The position numbers and the translations under genes were made by a program. Shown one piece after another: positions 1-4,869 of a DNA stretch of 5,853 nucleotides. How positions within the stretch are numbered: the first letter of the stretch is position 1; every line of letters begins with the position of its first letter. Below the pieces are notes generated by a model that saw only the letters and a list, made by a program, of their open reading frames with translations, was not told the DNA's origin and searched no databases. The stretch covers positions 1 through 5,853 of the forward strand of contig JAKAPV010000188.1 of assembly GCA_021806845.1 (NCBI GenBank), read 5' to 3'. Source of the DNA: Bacillota bacterium (GTDB taxonomy: Bacteria; Bacillota; Sulfobacillia; JAJZYS01; JAJYTV01).

Positions 1-1238
1 TGGTAGTGCGCGCCGCGGTAGTTCTGGGCTTCCGAGGCGAGCATCGAGTGCATGGCGTGTCCCGCCTCGTGCACGAGCGTGAAGACGCTGTCGCGCGTGC
101 CCGTGTAGGTCATGAGGATATAGGGATGCACGTCGTAGACGCCGAGCGAATACGCGCCGGACCGCTTCCCGCGGTTCTCCAGGACGTCGACGTAGCGCTG
201 CGTCAGAATGCGCTCAAGGAGCTCCCCGTAGGCGGGGCCCAGCGGATGCAGCGCATCCGTCACGAGGCTGCACCCCTCCTGCCAGCTGCGCTTCTCGTCG
301 GGCAGTTCCACGATCGGCGGGTAGATGTCGTAGAAGTGGAAGGAATCCACGCCGAGGCGCCGCTTGCGCCAGGCGAGATAACGGCGCAAAACCGGCAGCG
401 CGGCGTGCACCTCCGCGACGAGATTGTCGTAGACGGCCGTCGGCAGGGTCCGCGCATCGAGCGCCGCCTCGAGGGCCGACGGATACTTGCGCACCCTGGC
501 CTCGGTGACGGACGTGCGGATCTGCTGGTCGAGGGTTGAGGCAAAGGTGTGCCGGTGCACCTTGTAGGGTGCGTGGATGCCGAGGTAGGCCTCGCGGCGG
601 ACCGTGCGGTCCTCCGACATCACGTATTGCGAGTAGCGCCCGTGCGAGAGCGGCAGGCGATGGCCCTCGGAGTCCTCGATCTCTCCGAAGTCGAGGTCCG
701 CGTTCGAGAGCTGGCTCGCCACCGTCTCGGCCCCCTGCAGCACCGGGGAGAAGGCCGCGAGCAGCGCCTCTTCCTGCGGCTGCAGGACGTGCTGGCGCAT
801 CCGCTCGATGCGCTGGAAGGTGTGCCCATATTCCTCGAGGCCGGGCGCTTCTGTCCTGAGCTGCGCGATGCGCCCTTCCGGCAGCGCGACGAGTTCCGGC
901 ACGACGAAGGACGTCGCCTCGCCGGTCTGCGCCGCGATCGCCTGCGCCTTCGCAATCATCTCCGTGCCCACGGGATCCTGCGTATCCTGGTCGTGGGTGA
1001 GCATCGCGTACGCGTAGGCGCGCTCCATCTTGCGGCCGAGGTCGTCCTCGGCGCGCAGCGCCTGCAAGAGCGTGCCGCCATCCTGGCCGAGCGCTCCGCG
1101 AAAGCGCCCGAAGGACTTCCCGTCCGCTTGCAGCGCGTCCAGCGCCTTTTGCCATTCGCCCTGGTTTTGGTAGAGGTCCTCGAGCTTCCACTGCAGCGAT
1201 GCGTCCTGCTCGCTGCGCGTCTGAATCGCCTGCGTCAT
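1..1238 (-). CDS. pepF: Oligoendopeptidase F-like M3 family zinc metallopeptidase (C-terminus beyond window)
   Basis: A cytoplasmic zinc endopeptidase of the M3B (PepF) type, which cuts short peptides internally. The first 412 residues are visible; the family is usually about 600 residues, so roughly the last third, with the third zinc ligand, lies left of position 1. The start at 1238 is an ATG preceded by AAGGGGG (1249-1255 on the complement) at 10 nt. The N-terminal part (about residues 15-340) is the helical region typical of PepF, with WKLEDLY near residue 17. The catalytic part begins with KRSGAYSLGVYDVHPYILM (358-376) and reaches TLVHEAGHAMHS (387-398), where H390, E391 and H394 form the HExxH zinc site. 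Bacillus/Lactococcus-type enzymes usually have HExGH with M, L or A at the variable place, so HEAGH is ordinary. The gene is transcribed divergently from the dehydratase operon. Family assignment is firm; the exact subgroup is less so. Confidence 0.93.
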   Translation of the reverse strand, partial: MTQAIQTRSEQDASLQWKLEDLYQNQGEWQKALDALQADGKSFGRFRGALGQDGGTLLQALRAEDDLGRKMERAYAYAMLTHDQDTQDPVGTEMIAKAQAIAAQTGEATSFVVPELVALPEGRIAQLRTEAPGLEEYGHTFQRIERMRQHVLQPQEEALLAAFSPVLQGAETVASQLSNADLDFGEIEDSEGHRLPLSHGRYSQYVMSEDRTVRREAYLGIHAPYKVHRHTFASTLDQQIRTSVTEARVRKYPSALEAALDARTLPTAVYDNLVAEVHAALPVLRRYLAWRKRRLGVDSFHFYDIYPPIVELPDEKRSWQEGCSLVTDALHPLGPAYGELLERILTQRYVDVLENRGKRSGAYSLGVYDVHPYILMTYTGTRDSVFTLVHEAGHAMHSMLASEAQNYRGAHY

Positions 1239-1248
1239 GTCGCGCGTT

Positions 1249-1255
1249 CCCCCTT
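1249..1255 (-). promoter_or_regulatory. Ribosome binding site of the M3 peptidase gene
   Basis: The complement reads AAGGGGG ten bases before the ATG at 1238. This fixes the start of the peptidase and rules out the longer open frame that runs to 1266 in a different phase. Confidence 0.6.
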
Positions 1256-1282
1256 ACAATGGACACCTATCTTCTGCCAGCG

Positions 1283-1323
1283 GCCGCGGAGTCCCTCCTT
1301 GGACGCCTGCAGGAGGGCGCGGC
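1283..1323 (+). promoter_or_regulatory. Bulged 13-bp hairpin in the dehydratase leader
   Basis: GCCGCG (1283-1288) pairs with CGCGGC (1318-1323), and CCCTCCT (1293-1299) pairs with AGGAGGG (1311-1317). A GAGT bulge (1289-1292) sits on the 5' side and the loop is 11 nt. The structure ends 43 nt before the dehydratase ATG. No T-run follows on either strand, so it is not a standard intrinsic terminator. CCTCCT (1294-1299) is also complementary to the Shine-Dalgarno AGGAGG at 1351-1356, so an alternative fold could mask that site. Function is not established; it could be leader RNA structure or an operator between divergent genes. Confidence 0.5.
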
Positions 1324-1347
1324 AGAGGCGCGAAACCCTTCTCATCC

Positions 1348-1357
1348 GAGAGGAGGA
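1348..1357 (+). promoter_or_regulatory. Strong ribosome binding site of the dehydratase gene
   Basis: GAGAGGAGGA contains a perfect AGGAGG (1351-1356) ten bases before the ATG at 1367. It decides this start over the in-frame upstream ATGs at 1199 and 1259, the first of which would lie inside the divergent peptidase gene. Confidence 0.8.
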
Positions 1358-1366
1358 CCCGTCCGG

Positions 1367-2326
1367 ATGCCCACCCCTGAGCCGAGATTGCCGAGTATCG
1401 AAGACCTGAAGGCTGCGCATGAACGGATTCGCGCCCGGCTCCTCCCGACGCCGCTCCTCGCGGCGCGGTCCGAAGACGCCCCCCTCTGGCTGAAGCCGGA
1501 AAACCTCCAGCGCACCGGCTCGTTCAAGTTCCGCGGCGCGTACCACAAGCTTGCCCGACTGGACCCTGACGTCCGCGCGCGCGGCGTGATCGCCTACTCG
1601 TCCGGCAACCACGGACAAGGGGTGGCCTGCGCAGCGCAGATCTTCGGCTGCCCTGCGACCATCGTGATGCCGCAAGGTGCGGTGCAGGAGAAGGTCGACG
1701 GCATACTGCGCTACGGCGCCCGCGTCATCCAGTGCGAGGGAGGCTCGGACGAGCGGCGGCGCATCGCCGAGGAGCTCTCCGCCCAGGACGGCATCGCCAT
1801 CGTGCCTCCGTACGACGACATCGAGATCGTCATGGGACAGGCGAGCGTCGGCATCGAGATCGCACAGGAGCGTCCGACGATCCGCCAGGTGCTGGTGCCG
1901 GTCGGCGGCGGCGGGCTGCTCTCCGGCGTCGCGCTCGCCGTCCGCACCCTCTTGCCCGATGCGCGCATCGTCGGCGTCGAGCCCGCCGGTGCGGACGACC
2001 TCTACCGCAGCCTGCGCGCGGGCGAGCACGTGCGTCTCCCCAGCGTCGACACGATCGCCGACGGCCTGCGCACGCAGTCGGTCGGAGAGGTCAACTACCG
2101 CATCCTGCGCGAGGCCGTGGACGAGGTGGTCACCGTCACGGACGCGGAGATCCTCGAAGCCTGCCGGGCCCTCCTGCTGACCGAAAAGCTGGTCGTCGAG
2201 CCGTCGGGCGCCGTCACCCTGGCCGCCTTCCGGTCGGGACGCGTGCCGCGCGGCCTGGAGACGGCCGCCGTACTCTCGGGCGGCAACATCTCGCGCGATG
2301 TCTTGCGCTCCCTCCTCGGTCATTGA
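1367..2326 (+). CDS. PLP-dependent serine/threonine dehydratase or serine racemase-like enzyme (fold type II)
   Basis: A 319-residue cytoplasmic PLP enzyme expected to deaminate L-threonine and/or L-serine to the 2-oxo acid and ammonia. It has only the catalytic domain and lacks the C-terminal ACT-like regulatory region of biosynthetic IlvA (about 500 residues), so it resembles the short TdcB/serine racemase class. Visible motifs: GSFKFRGAY (51-59) with K54 as the predicted Schiff-base lysine; SSGNHGQG (78-85), the substrate/PLP loop; VGGGGLLSG (179-187), the phosphate-binding glycine loop; VVEPSGA (276-282); and SGGNIS (304-309), near the PLP ring nitrogen. E205, A209 and D211 have the E-x3-A-x-D spacing of the divalent-metal site known in serine racemase. 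SSGNHG, rather than the SAGNHA of IlvA/TdcB, also recalls serine racemase. It is first in an operon and its stop overlaps the next start. Substrate choice (threonine, serine, racemisation, or a relative such as hydroxyectoine-pathway EutB) cannot be settled from the sequence. Confidence 0.93.
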   Translation: MPTPEPRLPSIEDLKAAHERIRARLLPTPLLAARSEDAPLWLKPENLQRTGSFKFRGAYHKLARLDPDVRARGVIAYSSGNHGQGVACAAQIFGCPATIVMPQGAVQEKVDGILRYGARVIQCEGGSDERRRIAEELSAQDGIAIVPPYDDIEIVMGQASVGIEIAQERPTIRQVLVPVGGGGLLSGVALAVRTLLPDARIVGVEPAGADDLYRSLRAGEHVRLPSVDTIADGLRTQSVGEVNYRILREAVDEVVTVTDAEILEACRALLLTEKLVVEPSGAVTLAAFRSGRVPRGLETAAVLSGGNISRDVLRSLLGH

Positions 2327-3258
2327 GCCGCAGGGCTGGCGGAGTAGCCGTCGTCCTGTTCGCCGCCTCTCTTTGGGGCCTCTCGGGAACCGCGGCGCAG
2401 ATCCTCTTCGACGGCCGCGGCGTGAGCCCGGAACTGCTCGTCACCGTACGGCTCTGGGGTGCGGCGGCGCTGCTCTTGCTGGCGATCGCGCTGAGACGCC
2501 CGCGGAGCCTGCGCCTGCAGCGGCGCGATCTCCTGCAGGTCGCCATCTTCGGCCTCTTCGGCTTCTTCCTCGTGCAGTATTCCTACTTCGCCACGATCGC
2601 CGCCGCCGGTGTCGCAACCGCGACATTCCTGCAGTATCTCGGCCCCGCCCTGATCGTCCTCTATACCGCCATCGCAGGCCGCCGCCTGCCGTCCGCCGCG
2701 GAGTCGGTCGCGCTCCTTCTGGCGGTCGGCGGCACGGCGCTGCTCGTCCTCGGCGCCGGCGGCCTGCGCGTGACCGGAGCGGGACTCGGCTGGGGCCTCT
2801 TTTCCGCGGCCGCGCTCGCCTTCTACACGATCTATCCGGTGCAGCTCCTCAGGCGCCTCGGCCCCTGGACGACGAGCGCTTACGGCTTCCTCTTCGGCGC
2901 GATCGCCGCGACCGTCTTTTTGCCGCAGCATTTCGGCGCCATCGGCCAGCTGCTGTCGAAGGACCTGCTGCTCGTTCTCTTCGTCGTCGTCTTCGGCACG
3001 CTGATCGCGTTCGCGCTCTACGTGTCGGCGCTCCGCCACCTGACCCCGACGGAGGTCGGCATCGCGGCTACCGCGGAACCGCTCTCCGCCGCGGCGAGCG
3101 CCTATCTCGTACTGGGGCAGGCTTTGCAGGGGTGGCAGTATGTCGGCGGCGGCCTCATCATGGCCGCGGTCGTCGTGCTCGCCGCCCTCGGCGGAAGGAG
3201 CGCGGCACCGCGCGTGGAACGTACCGCAGTAAGCGCTGGCGGGAGGCCCGATCCCTGA
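2323..3258 (+). CDS. EamA/DMT-family transporter, ten predicted membrane helices
   Basis: A 311-residue inner-membrane carrier of the drug/metabolite transporter superfamily, whose members include amino-acid and metabolite exporters (for example RhtA-type). Two EamA repeats are visible, about residues 7-145 and 152-290, each with about five hydrophobic helices; approximate helices are 7-27, 36-58, 70-90, 94-116, 124-145, 152-173, 183-202, 213-236, 243-265 and 269-290. Family signatures are WGLSGTAA near the first helix, TFLQYLGPALIVLYTAI (101-117) closing the first repeat, and LTPTEVGIAATAEPLSAA (240-257) in the second. The start is taken as TTG at 2323, because it overlaps the dehydratase stop as TTGA and lies directly before the first helix; no in-frame ATG or GTG is near. 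No Shine-Dalgarno is seen, which suggests translation by coupling to the upstream gene. The last 20 residues form a polar tail. The substrate is unknown; context points to an amino acid or its breakdown product. Confidence 0.9.
   Translation: MSRRAGGVAVVLFAASLWGLSGTAAQILFDGRGVSPELLVTVRLWGAAALLLLAIALRRPRSLRLQRRDLLQVAIFGLFGFFLVQYSYFATIAAAGVATATFLQYLGPALIVLYTAIAGRRLPSAAESVALLLAVGGTALLVLGAGGLRVTGAGLGWGLFSAAALAFYTIYPVQLLRRLGPWTTSAYGFLFGAIAATVFLPQHFGAIGQLLSKDLLLVLFVVVFGTLIAFALYVSALRHLTPTEVGIAATAEPLSAAASAYLVLGQALQGWQYVGGGLIMAAVVVLAALGGRSAAPRVERTAVSAGGRPDP
3241..3246 (+). promoter_or_regulatory. Ribosome binding site of the CBS-ACT gene
   Basis: GGGAGG lies 11 bases before the ATG at 3258, inside the end of the transporter gene. 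A second in-frame ATG at 3276 has a weaker AGGA (3267-3270) before it, so a start six residues later is possible. Confidence 0.5.
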
Positions 3259-3863
3259 TGCAGATAGGATCGCTGATGCTGCCGCTCGAACGATCCCTGA
3301 TCTCGCCGCTCGCTACCCTCGAAGAAGCGTACACGATGCTGCTGGACGCACACCTCACCTGCCTCGTGCTCGACGAGCAGCCGCGCGGCCGCATCGTCCG
3401 CATGCGCAGCATCCTCGAGCACCTCGCAGGCTCTGTGCTGCACGGCATGCGCGCAGACCCGACCCGTCCCGTCGCGACGCTCGCCGAGCACGTGGAGACC
3501 CTGCCCTACGCCGCCCCCGTCGAGCAGGCCGCGCAGGCCCTCTGGCGACGGCCGAGCCGGGCCGTGCTGGTGAGCGGCGAGCACGGTGAAGTGGTGGGGC
3601 TGGTCGGCTGGCCGCAGGTCAACCGGTTCTTCGAAGACATTCTAGACATCGAAGGCGCGGTGCATCTGGAGTTCCCCCTCGGCGACACGCCTGGCCAGAT
3701 GGCCCGCGCGCTGCAGGCGATCGCGGATGCCGGCGCGAACGTGCGCGCCACCTACCTCTCGCACCCGCAGGGCGGGCTGCGCAGCGGCACCGTCTACGTG
3801 CCGCCGGAAGGCGCCGCCGCGGCAAGAGCGGCGCTCGAGAAGGCGGGGTTCGAGATCGTCTGA
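3258..3863 (+). CDS. Small CBS-CBS-ACT domain protein, AcuB-like layout, putative regulatory subunit
   Basis: A soluble protein of 201 residues. Its ATG overlaps the transporter stop as TGATG and has GGGAGG upstream. Residues 1-60 and about 70-130 look like a CBS pair: MQIGSLMLPLERSLISPLATLEEAYTML-like opening (only its order matters), VLVSGEHGEVVGLVGW (103-118) closing the second. Residues about 134-201 look like an ACT domain, with VHLEFPLGDTPG (135-146) carrying the DxPG ligand-loop motif, then a helix, and GTVYVPP (177-183) as a late strand. Order and length match AcuB of Bacillus (about 214 residues). The nucleotide-phosphate motif of CBS domains, G-h-h-T/S-x-x-D, is missing from both repeats (RIVRMRSI and GLVGWPQV), so nucleotide binding may be lost. 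Inferred role: sensing an amino acid through ACT and modulating the dehydratase or transporter. No DNA-binding or enzyme motif is seen. Domain assignment is fair; function is open. Confidence 0.82.
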   Translation: MQIGSLMLPLERSLISPLATLEEAYTMLLDAHLTCLVLDEQPRGRIVRMRSILEHLAGSVLHGMRADPTRPVATLAEHVETLPYAAPVEQAAQALWRRPSRAVLVSGEHGEVVGLVGWPQVNRFFEDILDIEGAVHLEFPLGDTPGQMARALQAIADAGANVRATYLSHPQGGLRSGTVYVPPEGAAAARAALEKAGFEIV

Positions 3864-3865
3864 CC

Positions 3866-3877
3866 CTCCTGCAGGAG
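3866..3877. repeat. Perfect 12-bp palindrome CTCCTGCAGGAG
   Basis: It lies three to fourteen bases after the operon stop codon and just before the terminator stem. A related CCTGCAGGAG occurs in the loop/stem of the dehydratase leader hairpin at 1306-1315. It may simply be part of the terminator region. Confidence 0.4.
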
Positions 3878-3879
3878 CG

Positions 3880-3910
3880 GCGCCCGGGACTTTCCCGGGC
3901 GCGTCGTTTT
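3880..3910 (+). terminator. Intrinsic terminator of the dehydratase-transporter-CBS/ACT operon
   Basis: GCGCCCGGGA (3880-3889) pairs perfectly over 10 bp with TCCCGGGCGC (3893-3902) around a CTT loop. It is followed by GTCGTTTT (3903-3910), a short T-rich tail. It lies 17 bases after the stop of the third gene, between convergent genes. On the other strand the stem is not followed by T residues, so it serves the plus-strand operon best, although it could slow read-through from the methyltransferase gene. Confidence 0.85.
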
Positions 3911-3917
3911 GCTGCGG

Positions 3918-3933
3918 GCGCATCGGCATGCGC
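3918..3933. repeat. Small inverted repeat in the convergent intergenic region
   Basis: GCGCAT (3918-3923) and ATGCGC (3928-3933) form a 6-bp stem with a CGGC loop, between the operon terminator and the methyltransferase stop codon. It could be part of the transcription end of the minus-strand gene, but no T-run follows it. No other signal is seen in the interval. Confidence 0.3.
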
Positions 3934-3959
3934 ACGTGCTGAGGGAGGACCTGCCGTCG

Positions 3960-4790
3960 TCAGCCCACCGCATCCGCGGCGAAGAGGATATGCCCCCCGG
4001 CGTCCGGCATGCGGCGGCAGGCATCCACCTCCAGATCCAGGAGCGTCCGAAATAGGTTGTCTCGCGTCCTGAGTGCTTCGAGCCCGGCGTCGGGCACGCT
4101 CAGAAGGCAGTCGGTCGCGGATAGACCCAGCGTTCGCAGTCCGCTCTCGCTGAGCAGCTGCCGCAGTTCGCCGGCATGCAGCATCTTGGCCGGATGCGGC
4201 GAGAACGCCTCCGTAAGCACTCCCGTCTCATACACCTGGCGGAGTTCTTGCGCCGCAACGGATTCTGGGGGCGCCCACCCTCGGCTGAGCGATGATGCGA
4301 GCGCCCCCACGGTGCTCATCACCGTTCCGATCAGGCGCCCGCCCGGCGCCAGCGCCTGGCGAAGATCTCTCAGGGCCGCGGGCATGTCTTGCGGATAGTA
4401 GTTCAGCACTCCGCCCAGGCAGAGGATGACATCGAAAGTGCCCACGTCCAGTGTCCCGATATCGAACAGGCTTGCCTGGTAGAATCCCTCGACCGCCGAC
4501 TCCACCTGCGCCGCGCGGACCCGCTCTCTGGCCGCGGCGATCATTGCGTCTGAAACGTCGAGGAGCGTCACGCGGCAGCCCTGCTCCGCGAGCCAAATCG
4601 CAAACCGGCCCGGCCCGCTGCCCACGTCCAGTGCGCGCGATGCTGGAAGCGCCCAGTCCCGCAGAAACTGCGTGATGACATGCAGCTGCACCTGCCCCAG
4701 CATCGTATCGAACCTGGCCCATTCGCGCTCAGCGCCGTACTCGTTGTAGAAGGCCCGGATGTTTTCGGCATCCGGGGTCGGCGTGTCCAT
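3960..4790 (-). CDS. Class I SAM-dependent methyltransferase
   Basis: A cytoplasmic protein of 276 residues with a Rossmann-type methyltransferase core. Motif I is ALDVGSGPGRFA (53-64), the SAM-binding glycine loop. D78 in VTLLDVS (74-80) is the expected acidic residue for the ribose hydroxyls. FDVILCLGGVLNYY (119-132) matches the post-I/motif II strand, and LAPGGRLIGTV (147-157) matches motif III of the Methyltransf_11/25 type. The N-terminal part, about residues 8-50 with YNEYGAEREWARFDTM, resembles the cap seen in small-molecule methyltransferases of Gram-positives. The C-terminal part after about 165 is variable and likely binds the substrate, which cannot be named. The start at 4790 follows GGGGGG (4796-4801 on the complement) by 5 nt. 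A longer frame to 4964 would cross a strong hairpin and the end of the carboxypeptidase gene. Convergent with the operon; same strand as the carboxypeptidase, but separated by inverted repeats. Confidence 0.88.
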   Translation of the reverse strand: MDTPTPDAENIRAFYNEYGAEREWARFDTMLGQVQLHVITQFLRDWALPASRALDVGSGPGRFAIWLAEQGCRVTLLDVSDAMIAAARERVRAAQVESAVEGFYQASLFDIGTLDVGTFDVILCLGGVLNYYPQDMPAALRDLRQALAPGGRLIGTVMSTVGALASSLSRGWAPPESVAAQELRQVYETGVLTEAFSPHPAKMLHAGELRQLLSESGLRTLGLSATDCLLSVPDAGLEALRTRDNLFRTLLDLEVDACRRMPDAGGHILFAADAVG

Positions 4791-4795
4791 CTGAT

Positions 4796-4801
4796 CCCCC
4801 C
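4796..4801 (-). promoter_or_regulatory. Ribosome binding site of the methyltransferase gene
   Basis: The complement reads GGGGGG five bases before the ATG at 4790. It is an unusual all-G site close to the start and abuts the palindrome at 4804-4817, so folding of that palindrome could affect access. Confidence 0.45.
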
Positions 4802-4803
4802 AT

Positions 4804-4817
4804 CGCACTGCAGTGCG
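4804..4817. promoter_or_regulatory. Perfect 14-bp palindrome upstream of the methyltransferase gene (possible operator)
   Basis: CGCACTGCAGTGCG is a perfect inverted repeat with no spacer. It starts 14 bases before the methyltransferase start codon and just upstream of its ribosome binding site. Its half GCAGTGCG occurs again at 4839-4846, inside the neighbouring hairpin. It could be a repressor site or a leader RNA element; there is no direct proof. Confidence 0.4.
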
Positions 4818-4826
4818 GCTCCAGGC

Positions 4827-4857
4827 CAGGGAGCCCGCGCAGTGCGCGGGCTCCCTG
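4827..4857 (-). terminator. 14-bp perfect hairpin downstream of the carboxypeptidase gene
   Basis: Bases 4827-4840 pair with 4844-4857 without mismatch around a 3-nt loop. The stem lies 12 bases beyond the carboxypeptidase stop codon in its direction of transcription. No T-run follows on the minus strand (the next bases read GCCTGGAGCC), so it is either a U-poor terminator, an RNA end stabiliser, or the start of a structured leader for the methyltransferase gene. Confidence 0.55.
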
Positions 4858-4869
4858 TGCTTGCGACGG

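Noticed and set aside
214..1266. A 350-codon minus-strand open frame overlapping the M3 peptidase
   Set aside because: It is a phase-shifted shadow of the peptidase gene; its product is rich in Arg, Ala and Gly with no domain, while the other phase gives a clear PepF protein.
1239..1290. Sigma-A promoter candidates such as TATCTT (1268-1273) and TACAAT (1255-1260)
   Set aside because: No matching -35 element is found at 16-18 bp for either, so no promoter is called.
1199..1366. N-terminal extension of the dehydratase
   Set aside because: It would overlap the start of the divergent peptidase and contain the leader hairpin, while a strong AGGAGG sits before the ATG at 1367.
1239..1366. T-box or amino-acid riboswitch ahead of the dehydratase
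   Set aside because: The conserved T-box sequence AGGGTGGNACCGCG is absent, the interval is short, and no terminator with a T-run is present.
549..1409. A 286-codon plus-strand frame across the M3 peptidase
   Set aside because: It lies antisense to the peptidase, has no recognisable family and no convincing ribosome binding site; long antisense frames are expected at this GC content.
2320..3039. A 239-codon antisense frame, very rich in Glu, Arg and Gln, opposite the transporter
   Set aside because: Its composition is what results from reading the complement of Leu/Ala/Phe-rich membrane helices; no start signal or domain is visible.
2298..3257. Long upstream extension of the CBS-ACT frame through the transporter gene
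   Set aside because: That stretch translates to Arg/Pro-rich sequence antithetic to the clear membrane helices in the other phase; the TGATG overlap and GGGAGG support the start at 3258.
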